Shown here piece after piece: positions 50,933 to 58,760 of a DNA stretch of 64,000 bases. The stretch's first letter is position 1, and each line of letters begins with the position of its first letter. The stretch covers positions 33,097-97,096 of the forward strand of contig JAEXFI010000050.1 of assembly GCA_023400235.1 (NCBI GenBank). The letters are read 5' to 3'. Made by a program: the position numbers and the translations under genes. The notes below the pieces were generated by a model. The model ran no database searches. It worked only from the letters and a program-made list of their open reading frames with translations, and was not told where the DNA came from. The stretch comes from Bacillota bacterium (GTDB lineage Bacteria; Bacillota; Clostridia; Acetivibrionales; DSM-1351).

Positions 50933-52186
50933 ATGTACATTAAGCGTAAAATTGAGGATACCATTTTGAATGTAAGCAGCACCTTTCCTGTCCTCATGCT
51001 TACCGGCCCGAGACAGTCAGGCAAAACAACGCTGTTGAACAGACTGAGTGAGGCTGACAGGAAATATGTCACCTTAGATGACCCGGCTGATAGATTATTT
51101 GCGAAAAATGAACCTACGGCTTTTTTAGAACGGTATAGCCCACCTGTCATTATAGACGAAATTCAATATGCGCCGGAATTATTTCCATATATTAAAATAT
51201 ATGTTGACCGGCATAAAAATTCCGGTGACTTTTGGCTGACAGGCTCGCAGATGTTCCACATGATGAAAAATGTTTCGGAGAGTTTGGCCGGCAGGGTAGG
51301 AATCGTCAATTTGTTTGGGCTTTCAAATAATGAGATTTCCGGAACTTTGTTTGACCAATACACGACTGAAAAAGACGAACTGCTAAAGCGTATTCATACG
51401 GCAAAGCCCATGACCCTGCCCGAGGTCTTTGAGCGAATATTCAAAGGCGGTATGCCCAGAATTTATGAGCAGCCGAATGTAAATCAGGAGGAATACTATT
51501 CCTCCTATGTTCAGACGTATCTGAGCAGAGATATCAGAGAATTGACACAGGTTGCGGATGAATTAACTTTTTATAAGTTTTTGTGTATTGCCGCCGCACG
51601 CACAGGCTCGATGGTAAACTATGATTCACTTGCAAAGGAAGCCGAAATATCAGCACCTACGGCAAAGCAATGGCTGTCAGTTTTAGTCTCCTCCGGAATT
51701 GTGGTTTTGATTGAGCCATACCATAATAATGCGTTAAAACGTGTTGTGAAATCACCCAGAATGTACTTTCTGGATACAGGACTGGCGGCGCATTTGACCA
51801 AGTGGAGCAGTCCTGATGTTTTAGAATCAGGCGCTATGGCTGGCGAGTTCTTTGAAACCTATGTTGTTTCTGAAATCTATAAAAGTTTTATCAATGTTGG
51901 GAAAAAGCCTCCGCTATACTATTACAGAGACAGTAATACAAAGGAAATTGACTTAATCATATGGCAGAATGGTACGCTATATCCTATAGAGATTAAAAAA
52001 AGCTCAAATCCTGTGGGGGCTATAAAAAACTTCGGCGTATTGAACCCGGTAACGGATGAAGCCAATTTTGACGAGCTTTCAAAGCATCTTAAAATGAAAA
52101 TTGGAACAGGCAATGTTATATGCCTTGCCAATAATCTTCGCCCAATTGAAGGTAAAAATTGGACGGTTCCTGTTTGGTTGATATGA
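50933..52186 (+). CDS. ATPase with AAA_14 and DUF4143 domains, second copy
   Basis: 417 residues, same family. Walker A LTGPRQSGKTTLLNRL, Walker B PVIIDEIQYAPEL, arginine-rich middle, a helix-turn-helix-like region (YDSLAKEAEISAPTAKQWL) and the C-terminal KEIDLIIWQ...LYPIEIKKSS nuclease-fold motif. Start at ATG 50933 after AAAGGGGTGGAG. It ends 158 bp before the right tRNA-Cys repeat. Confidence 0.9.
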   Translation: MYIKRKIEDTILNVSSTFPVLMLTGPRQSGKTTLLNRLSEADRKYVTLDDPADRLFAKNEPTAFLERYSPPVIIDEIQYAPELFPYIKIYVDRHKNSGDFWLTGSQMFHMMKNVSESLAGRVGIVNLFGLSNNEISGTLFDQYTTEKDELLKRIHTAKPMTLPEVFERIFKGGMPRIYEQPNVNQEEYYSSYVQTYLSRDIRELTQVADELTFYKFLCIAAARTGSMVNYDSLAKEAEISAPTAKQWLSVLVSSGIVVLIEPYHNNALKRVVKSPRMYFLDTGLAAHLTKWSSPDVLESGAMAGEFFETYVVSEIYKSFINVGKKPPLYYYRDSNTKEIDLIIWQNGTLYPIEIKKSSNPVGAIKNFGVLNPVTDEANFDELSKHLKMKIGTGNVICLANNLRPIEGKNWTVPVWLI

Positions 52187-52343
52187 TGAGGCTTGGTTGC
52201 AGAAAAATTATTGGGTACTATTTGGGTACTACGCCTATAAATTCAGATCGAATACTATTGCATCCGACCTATGGATGTGCCAACGAAAAACCCTTAAAAT
52301 ACATGGGGTTGGCATGAAATTTAAATAGACAAAACCACCAATC

Positions 52344-52457
52344 GAGGTCTGCAAAACCTTTACCCCCAGTTCAAATCTGGGTGGCGCCTCCAGAGGAAAA
52401 ACCAGCCGAAAGGCTGGTTTTTTGCATGTCGATAGAACAGATTTGAACTTGTTCAAC
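52344..52457 (+). repeat. 114-bp direct repeat, right copy
   Basis: Identical to 49025-49138, including the terminator hairpin. It lacks the 5' third of the tRNA and so cannot make tRNA-Cys. Confidence 0.92.
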
Positions 52458-52475
52458 ATCTGGGTGGCGCCTCCA
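52458..52475 (+). repeat. Third copy of the tRNA-Cys 3' end, probable original attachment site
   Basis: ATCTGGGTGGCGCCTCCA matches the last 18 nt of tRNA-Cys (49056-49073). It follows the right 114-bp repeat directly and is followed by a different, strong terminator. This is probably the chromosomal side of the first insertion. Confidence 0.75.
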
Positions 52476-52478
52476 AGT

Positions 52479-52584
52479 AAAAAGCACTTAGTCTGAAGTG
52501 ATATGCTCCCTTTATGAGAGACAGTGAAATATAAAAACACTGTTAATCATGAAGGGAGCATATCAAAGGACTGAGTGCTTTTTT
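52479..52584 (+). terminator. Terminator stem interrupted by a small element
   Basis: Left arm 52479-52493 (AAAAAGCACTTAGTC) pairs right arm 52569-52584 (GACTGAGTGCTTTTTT) with one G-U pair. Without the 67-bp insert and one copy of its target repeat the loop would be TGAAG, a classic terminator. Confidence 0.75.
52499..52565. mobile_element. 67-bp MITE-like element with 28-bp terminal inverted repeats
   Basis: Ends begin TGATATGCTCCCTT and match over 24 of 28 bp, with 11 bp between. It is flanked by AAG direct repeats (52496-52498 and 52566-52568), consistent with a 3-bp target duplication. No coding capacity. The parent insertion sequence is not in this window; an IS3-like parent is a guess from the ends. 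Confidence 0.72.
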
Positions 52585-52669
52585 AACTTAGTTTTTCAGA
52601 TTTGATTTTAACAATAAAGCAGTAAAGAGAAAAGCAGTAAATTCCAATAATTTGTAAAAAAAAAAGAAA

Positions 52670-52698
52670 TTGACAAATTATAGATGCTTGTTTATAAT
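52670..52698 (+). promoter_or_regulatory. Consensus sigma-A promoter of the biosynthetic operon
   Basis: TTGACA (52670-52675), exactly 17 nt, TATAAT (52693-52698). It precedes a leader of about 520 nt before the first gene at 53228. Confidence 0.85.
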
Positions 52699-52785
52699 TT
52701 AATGAGAGTAAAGCTAGTAGATATAAATAAAAATATTTAAATATTTTGAAATAATATTGGATTAAAGGGGAAATTTTTGTCCAAC

Positions 52786-52866
52786 AAATCCAAGCCATAT
52801 ATAACTTGGATTTTAATAGATAAGGCTTCCTTACAGATGTTTGTCATGTTAGGTAAAGCCTTTTTT
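52786..52866 (+). terminator. Leader hairpin and terminator, possible attenuator
   Basis: A 9-bp hairpin (AAATCCAAG, 52786-52794, with 52805-52813) is followed by a terminator: AAGGCTT (52822-52828) pairs AAGCCTT (52856-52862) with further pairing inside and a six-T run. It lies between the consensus promoter and the first gene, so read-through must be controlled or partial. Confidence 0.6.
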
Positions 52867-52958
52867 ATTAACATAAGGATGCAAAGCTCAAGCTTGGATT
52901 ATTGTGTAATGTGAATTATTGTTAATCAAATGTTTTAAAGAGGGGATACAAATTAGAA

Positions 52959-53003
52959 CCCATAAATCATACAACTTCTTGGCGGAAACGGATGATTTAT
53001 GGG
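52959..53003 (+). other. 12-bp hairpin in the long leader
   Basis: CCCATAAATCAT (52959-52970) pairs exactly with 52992-53003 around a 21-nt loop. Short repeats of GCTATTTT follow at about 53026-53047. The remaining leader to 53227 shows no other gene. It is not an obvious match to a known riboswitch. Confidence 0.6.
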
Positions 53004-53227
53004 CTAGCGGCACAATAGCTTTATGCTATTTTGCTTTGCTATTTTACATTATACCACAATTACATTAGTAGTAAATACAGTGATTGGGTAAATTGCTCAA
53101 TGAACAAAACACCTGAACAAAATACATTAGCCGCTGATGAGCAAAATATACTTGAATATAACATTTCACATTAATATTAATGCTCTATTTAATCAGATGA
53201 TTAGAATGATTAGAAGGGATTGAAGTT

Positions 53228-54724
53228 GTGAGAATCGAAGATACATTAATTGAAGAAAAAAATGCAGGAAAGACATTTACATGCATTGATGACCATGGTA
53301 TTTGGGACAAGAGTAGTATCATTACTATGGCATATAGTTTGAAAATTGTACTTGAAAATAAAAATATTTCTCACTTAGATAGAGTGGTTATATTATGTGA
53401 AAATGGTGTATCATTTCTAGTTGCTATTTTAGGCGTTCTGCTTGCAGGTGCAATTGCAGTTCCCATAGACCCTCAGATGCCGTATGAATTGATACAATAT
53501 GCTGTTAACAACGTTAAAGCCAAGGTTGCTTGCATTTCTGGCACTAACAGCATACGAAAAATAGAAGATCATTACAAGCGTACTGATATGGACGGTTTTG
53601 AATTCCTGTTTGAGAAAATGGGGGATTGGCAGGTCAAAAGCGATATACATTATCTTGGAAAATATAGCAGTGAAAATGATCCCGCATTTATTTTATTCAG
53701 TTCAGGAACAACTGGTGCCGCTAAAGGAGTTGTTTTAACCCATAAGGCAATACTGAATAATGTGAAAGCAATAATTGAGTACATGAATCCTACATCAAAT
53801 GATACATTCTATATCTCAAAAACGATGGCCCATGCATCAACTTTAACAGGCGAAGTGGTGGTTTCCTTGATGGCAGGTGCAAAATTGATATGCAAAAACC
53901 CTTTAGTTTCTCCTAAAACGGTGTTAAAACGCATTGAAAGTCTTAAGCCTTCAATCATATGTGTTAATCCTACCATACTCAGATTAATATTAAGGGCAAA
54001 GCAGGGAAAAAACGATTTATCCAGTATTCGACTGCTCTATACAAGTGGCGATGTTGCAGATAAGAAGCTATTGCTTGAGGCTCAGAATATGTTTTCCCAT
54101 TCACGAATATTAAATGTGTATGGATTGACAGAAGCCGGGCCTAGGGTGACTGCTCAGAGGTGTGGCGATGAAATTAATTATGGTTCTGTGGGAAGGCCCA
54201 TAAAAGGTGTAAATGTGATTGTCAGGGACAAGAATGGAATAGTATGCAAACCAGATGAAATAGGTACTATATTTGTTAAAACCTCAAGCTTAATGTTGGG
54301 GTATTGGGAAGATTACACCGCTACAAATAAGAAAATAATATGTGGAGAACTAAAGACAGATGACCTTGGCTATGTTGATGAAGCTGGAGAGTTATATGTT
54401 TTGGGCAGGGCAGATGACATGATAATACGGGGAGCCCATAATATTGACCCCTGTCGTGTAGAAAATATTGTTAGAAAAATCCCTGGTATTGATAATTGTG
54501 TTATTTTCGGAATCCCAGATGAGCTGAATGGCAAGAGATTGGTATGTGCATTTGAAAAGGAAGAAAATCACGCTGTCAGCAAGAAGGATATAATATCTCA
54601 TTGTTCCAAGTTTTTATTACCTTATGAAATTCCGCAGGAATTATATGAGTGGAGTAAGATACCCACAACTTCGAGTGGGAAGATTTCAAGACATTTGGCC
54701 GCCCGCTATTATATGAATATGTGA
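53228..54724 (+). CDS. Stand-alone AMP-forming acyl/aminoacyl adenylating enzyme
   Basis: 498 residues of the ANL superfamily with complete core motifs: FILFSSGTTGAAKGVV (A3), VYGLTEAGPR (A5), KTDDLGYVDEAGELYVLGR (A7-A8) and the catalytic Lys in TSSGKISRH (A10). It should activate a carboxylic acid as AMP-ester and load the free carrier protein encoded at 55910. The substrate is not readable. It is the first gene after the long leader; the start is GTG at 53228. It resembles the AMP ligase of exosortase-A gene sets in size and company (inference). Confidence 0.88.
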   Translation: MRIEDTLIEEKNAGKTFTCIDDHGIWDKSSIITMAYSLKIVLENKNISHLDRVVILCENGVSFLVAILGVLLAGAIAVPIDPQMPYELIQYAVNNVKAKVACISGTNSIRKIEDHYKRTDMDGFEFLFEKMGDWQVKSDIHYLGKYSSENDPAFILFSSGTTGAAKGVVLTHKAILNNVKAIIEYMNPTSNDTFYISKTMAHASTLTGEVVVSLMAGAKLICKNPLVSPKTVLKRIESLKPSIICVNPTILRLILRAKQGKNDLSSIRLLYTSGDVADKKLLLEAQNMFSHSRILNVYGLTEAGPRVTAQRCGDEINYGSVGRPIKGVNVIVRDKNGIVCKPDEIGTIFVKTSSLMLGYWEDYTATNKKIICGELKTDDLGYVDEAGELYVLGRADDMIIRGAHNIDPCRVENIVRKIPGIDNCVIFGIPDELNGKRLVCAFEKEENHAVSKKDIISHCSKFLLPYEIPQELYEWSKIPTTSSGKISRHLAARYYMNM

Positions 54725-54861
54725 ATATTAGAAGTATAAGATTATCACTACTGGTTAATCATTAAACATTCATTTCATATTTGCGGTATTGATAAATAGT
54801 TTCTTATAAGAGGGGAAATGAGAATAAAATGAAGATTTTGGCGTAGGGGGAGAATTCAATT

Positions 54862-55755
54862 TTGTATGCTTCAGTAATAATTCCTGTTTGTGATCAATCC
54901 GAATCACTTCGTATAACCTTGCGTTTTTTTTCACACCAGACATATCCGGTCAACAATTACGAAATAGTTCTTGTTGATGACGGCTCATCCGACGGTTTGG
55001 AAGAAAAAATGCAAGAGGCGTCATGGCCTCGCTTGGGATGTAAAGTAAAATATATCCGGCAGGAGAACCAGGGAAGAGCAATTGCTAGAAACAATGGAGT
55101 GCATAATGCAGAGGGTGAAATTTTAATATTCTGTGATGCGGATAGATTCCCTGGGAAGGACTTCGTGAGGAGACATGTTGAAAACAACCTGAATTATCCG
55201 GGACATGCTGTTATTGGATGTCCATGGGATTACCTCGGCATTGTTAAATATTTAATTAAAGAAAATCAGGATACGGAGTGGGATAAAATATTAAAGTTTT
55301 CAAGAAAGCCGCTTTATTATTTGAAATTATCCAAGCTTTTTAATGACAAAGGCTTAGAAAATTCAGGAATTGCTTGGGCAGCGTTTTTGGTAGGAAACGC
55401 GAGCTTAAGTAAAAAGGACTTCTGTGATGTTTGTGGGTTTGATTCTGAGTTTAAATCATGGGGTTTTGAACACTTTGAATTGGCTCTGAGATTGCAGAAG
55501 AATGGAATTAAATTTATTAGTTGTCCTGATATTGATAGCTATCATATCCCTCACCCAAGAAAGCAAGGGTATTATAGGACAATGATAGAAAGCAGTGTTG
55601 AATTGTTCGTCCGAAAACATCCCGAATACCCTGTACAGCATTTGAAAAGATTTCTTTTTGGAGAGATTTCATTGCAACAGTTTGAAAAAGAATTTGATGG
55701 TGTTGTCTCCAAAACGTTAGGGAACCATGACCCAATATTTTATACGCTGAAATAA
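54862..55755 (+). CDS. Family 2 glycosyltransferase
   Basis: 297 residues, no membrane helix. GT-A fold marks: YASVIIPVCDQSES, EIVLVDDGSSDG, the metal-binding ILIFCDADRFPG and a C-terminal GFDSEFKSWGFEHFELALRL block of the galactosyltransferase type. It should move a sugar from a nucleotide donor. Inside this operon it may glycosylate the product, but the acceptor is unknown. The start is TTG at 54862, after a G-rich site. Confidence 0.88.
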   Translation: MYASVIIPVCDQSESLRITLRFFSHQTYPVNNYEIVLVDDGSSDGLEEKMQEASWPRLGCKVKYIRQENQGRAIARNNGVHNAEGEILIFCDADRFPGKDFVRRHVENNLNYPGHAVIGCPWDYLGIVKYLIKENQDTEWDKILKFSRKPLYYLKLSKLFNDKGLENSGIAWAAFLVGNASLSKKDFCDVCGFDSEFKSWGFEHFELALRLQKNGIKFISCPDIDSYHIPHPRKQGYYRTMIESSVELFVRKHPEYPVQHLKRFLFGEISLQQFEKEFDGVVSKTLGNHDPIFYTLK

Positions 55756-55909
55756 ACGATTACCTCTAACAAATAAAAGGGTGACGGGCAGTAAAATCTA
55801 TGTGCAGCAGCGGTAATGACTTGGCAGCTAGGAAAAAGTACGTAATTAAAAGTATTTGGATATAACTCAAAAAATAAATAAAAAAATTACAAATATGGGG
55901 GAATAAAAG

Positions 55910-56164
55910 ATGACAACCAACGAAATTACAAAGCAAGTAATAAGCTTTCTTAAGGAAGAATTACATTTGGGTAAAGAAATGGAGATTGATGAAAATACTG
56001 GACTTATGGAGATAGGATTGGACTCAATTTCTTTAGCAGTGTTAATCGTTCTTGTTGAAGAACATTATGGGTTTCAGGCAGGTGAGGATGAACTTACACA
56101 AGAGAGATTCGGGAAGTTAGGAGATATAGAGGAGTATATCTGTTCAAAAATAAATAATAAATAG
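55910..56164 (+). CDS. Acyl/peptidyl carrier protein
   Basis: 84 residues with the phosphopantetheine Ser39 in EIGLDSISLAV. Acidic, single four-helix carrier fold. It is probably the partner of the stand-alone adenylating enzyme at 53228. It starts at an ATG after GGGGGA. Confidence 0.92.
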   Translation: MTTNEITKQVISFLKEELHLGKEMEIDENTGLMEIGLDSISLAVLIVLVEEHYGFQAGEDELTQERFGKLGDIEEYICSKINNK

Positions 56165-56187
56165 TGTAAAAAAGCGGGGGTGTTAAA

Positions 56188-57015
56188 ATGATATCACAGC
56201 TTTGGATAAATAATAAGGGATATTCTCTGATGGGAATAAGTCACTGGCCTGAGTCTGGAAGTATAAAGGCAGGAGCTGTTCTGATGGCGGGCTTTTCTCA
56301 GCCTAAATGTGATGAGGACTTCATTATGAGTAAACTCGCAAGACGTTTGGCTGATGAGGGTATATTTGTTTTGCAGTTTGACCCGCGAGGGCACGGGGAT
56401 AGTTCTTTTATGCTAGAAGATGTGACATTGGGGACAATTCGCGAGGATATCAAAAGTTCAATTGAATTTGTTAAGGGTATTGCGGGTGCAAATATTTTTG
56501 GTGTTGGAAGGGGGCTAAGTGCAGCAATTCTTGCAGAAACTGCTGGGTATGTTGGCCTGAAGGGAGTAGCCGGGATTAGTCCCTATTGTCTGGACAAACT
56601 TATTAGTAAGGAAATATGGGGACATATGAAACCAGGGGTTTATGAAGCTGCTGAGATTGTTGACAGAAGCGAATATGATAAATGTGCATTTTTCGAAGCT
56701 CTTGGGGCAAAAATGGGAAACTTGCTTGGACAACGTATTTCATCAGAAATGATTAACGAGTTGGTGCAATTTGAGGTTCCTGATATTATGCTTGCGTATG
56801 GTGAAAAGGGTTTATGGCTCTTTTATGATAAAGACAGTGAGTTTGAGATAAAACGTTGGATTCCGACAGATAATAACTCTCATTTGCCGCTTGCTCACTA
56901 TTTGAATAAATCTTTGCCGCGGAGGGCTTTATGGCACCATAATGTTATAGAAAGCATTTGTAATTGGATAAAACAGCAGGGGGACATAAAAGATGGAAAT
57001 ACCTGTTCAGATTAA
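56188..57015 (+). CDS. Alpha/beta-hydrolase-fold protein lacking the nucleophile serine
   Basis: 275 residues. AGFSQPKCDEDF near residue 38 and FVLQFDPRGHGDS are typical of the fold. The nucleophile elbow reads FGVGRGLSAA, so the position of Ser in GxSxG is Gly. An active-site His is not clear either. It may bind a carrier-linked chain without cutting it. It resembles the hydrolase-1 type protein of exosortase-A clusters, which also has an unusual elbow (inference from memory). It overlaps the next gene by 23 nt. Confidence 0.82.
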   Translation: MISQLWINNKGYSLMGISHWPESGSIKAGAVLMAGFSQPKCDEDFIMSKLARRLADEGIFVLQFDPRGHGDSSFMLEDVTLGTIREDIKSSIEFVKGIAGANIFGVGRGLSAAILAETAGYVGLKGVAGISPYCLDKLISKEIWGHMKPGVYEAAEIVDRSEYDKCAFFEALGAKMGNLLGQRISSEMINELVQFEVPDIMLAYGEKGLWLFYDKDSEFEIKRWIPTDNNSHLPLAHYLNKSLPRRALWHHNVIESICNWIKQQGDIKDGNTCSD

Positions 57016-57787
57016 TTCAAACGGAAAAAGCATACTTGGGATATTCCATATATCAGAAAAAAATGCAGCCGGGTCACCGACGATTGTCGCATGTTATGGA
57101 CTCGATGGAAATAGGGTTGAACATCATAGAATGTCTGTAATGCATGGAAGGTATGCGGAGGCCGCAGGTGTGAATCTTCTGAGGTTTGATTTTACAGGCC
57201 TTGGTGTAAGTGAAGGCGAGTTCTGGCAGACTTCTATACGTACTAAGATCGATGATGTAATTGCGGTTATTGAGTTTGTTATTGGATGTTTCCAGAAAAA
57301 GAGAAATACGATTATTGTTTCAGGATTTAGTGACGGTGCACGCATTGCAACAGATGTTGCAAAGATATACAAAGAAGTAAAAGGTATTTGCTTGTGGAAC
57401 CCAATTTTTTTCCCGATGGTTTCAGAAACGGACTATAAAGGTGTTCCTTTGCGCCTGGTCAGAGAACCTAGAACAAAGGAATTGGTTTGTCAGGTCAATG
57501 GCCTTTGGATGGGTATTGATCATCTTAAACAGCAAAAGACAATAGGCACTGCATTTACTGATTTTAATAATTTTATTGGTAGAAAGCTGGCTGTTTTCGG
57601 GAGGGAAGATTCCTATACCATTCAAAGCCGTGAAGAATTATTAAAAGCAAATGACAACCTTGAACATAAGGCCGAAATAGTAAGTATACCAGACGCGGGC
57701 CACCTTTTCAATCACACGGTATGGGCAAATCAGGTCATAAGTAAAACCGTTTCGTGGGCCATAGAGGTTGGAAAATTAAATAGTTAA
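56993..57787 (+). CDS. Alpha/beta hydrolase, active type
   Basis: 264 residues. VACYGLDGNRVEHHRM near residue 31, LLRFDFTGLGVSEGE, the nucleophile in SGFSDGARIA and a late His in PDAGHLFNH complete a plausible triad. It may release or edit thioester-bound intermediates. The start lies inside the preceding gene, so the two hydrolases are translationally coupled and possibly act as a pair. Confidence 0.87.
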   Translation: MEIPVQINSNGKSILGIFHISEKNAAGSPTIVACYGLDGNRVEHHRMSVMHGRYAEAAGVNLLRFDFTGLGVSEGEFWQTSIRTKIDDVIAVIEFVIGCFQKKRNTIIVSGFSDGARIATDVAKIYKEVKGICLWNPIFFPMVSETDYKGVPLRLVREPRTKELVCQVNGLWMGIDHLKQQKTIGTAFTDFNNFIGRKLAVFGREDSYTIQSREELLKANDNLEHKAEIVSIPDAGHLFNHTVWANQVISKTVSWAIEVGKLNS

Positions 57788-57829
57788 TAAGGTATTAATA
57801 TTTTTTAACAGTCAGGAAGGAAAGTGATT

Positions 57830-58711
57830 ATGAGAAAAATATACTTGAAGGTTAGCGATTTAGTAGTTGAAATTAGTGGTGAGGATAGATACTTGGATTT
57901 ATACAGACTGGATAAATATAAGCAATTTTTAGTAGAAAAAGCTGAAGATATTGAATTCAGATTGGAAGCTGTGTTTTGCGAAAAGAGTGAATTAGAGCGT
58001 GAGCTTGACAACAGTAAGGTTGTTTTATCATGGGAAGGGGATGGCTTTTATTTTCAGAGAAATGATGGGATGAATATATTCAGGCTATTTGACCAGGATG
58101 ATGAGCTTGGCAATAATTACATGCTGGTTAATAATGATTACACCTTCGGCAGGATTCTCCTTTCAAATGACTTTGATTACAGAGAATATTTTCATAACGA
58201 TATGATGGTGATATATTCAAGTATTTTAAGTAAAAAAGAAGGAATGCTCTTACACTGCTCATGTGTAAAAGACTTAAGACTTAATAAAATTTATGCGTTT
58301 TCCGGCCAGTCTGGAAATGGTAAAAGTACTATAGGTAAAATTTTTGCCTCCAGGGATAAGGATTTTTGTGTACTGAACGATGAAAGAGTTGTAATAAGAA
58401 TGATTGATGGTAAGACTATGTGCTATGGAACGCCTTGGTACAGTGCTTCAAAATTATGTTATAACGATAGCGGCATACTGGATACCATCTTCTTTATAGA
58501 GCATGGGAAAACAAATTTTTGTGAAGAAAAGGGTTATGCGGATGGCTGCCATAATGTAATCTCAAATTTTTACTTTTTCCCTAAATGGAAAAATACCTTT
58601 GTCAGGAACTCACTGACTATTGCCAGAGAAATTGCAAAGTCTGTCAAAATGAAACGATTGGGCTTCATACCCACAGAGGAAGTTATAGAATTTGTTAGGA
58701 GCAGTATATAA
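57830..58711 (+). CDS. HPr-kinase-like P-loop protein
   Basis: About 293 residues from the ATG at 57830, with AGGAAGG upstream. The N-terminal 130 residues are an unidentified domain. The P-loop FSGQSGNGKSTIGKIF near residue 162 and the acidic VLNDERVVIR pair fit the HprK/PEPCK-like kinase fold seen in natural-product and exosortase-associated 'HprK-related' kinases. The true HPr is not in the window. The target, a small molecule or peptide, is unknown. Confidence 0.72.
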   Translation: MRKIYLKVSDLVVEISGEDRYLDLYRLDKYKQFLVEKAEDIEFRLEAVFCEKSELERELDNSKVVLSWEGDGFYFQRNDGMNIFRLFDQDDELGNNYMLVNNDYTFGRILLSNDFDYREYFHNDMMVIYSSILSKKEGMLLHCSCVKDLRLNKIYAFSGQSGNGKSTIGKIFASRDKDFCVLNDERVVIRMIDGKTMCYGTPWYSASKLCYNDSGILDTIFFIEHGKTNFCEEKGYADGCHNVISNFYFFPKWKNTFVRNSLTIAREIAKSVKMKRLGFIPTEEVIEFVRSSI

Positions 58712-58760
58712 AATTAAAAGTATTTTACATACTCTTTTTTCCGGATATAATGGAGGCCAT

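Noticed and set aside
52187..52343. Remnant of an integrase gene before the right repeat
   Set aside because: Both strands were read; no recombinase motif such as HxxR...Y was found, only short repeats and a hairpin.
58692..58760. An upstream start for the M28 peptidase
   Set aside because: It overlaps the previous gene and lacks a ribosome site, whereas GGAGG precedes the ATG at 58761 and a membrane anchor follows directly.
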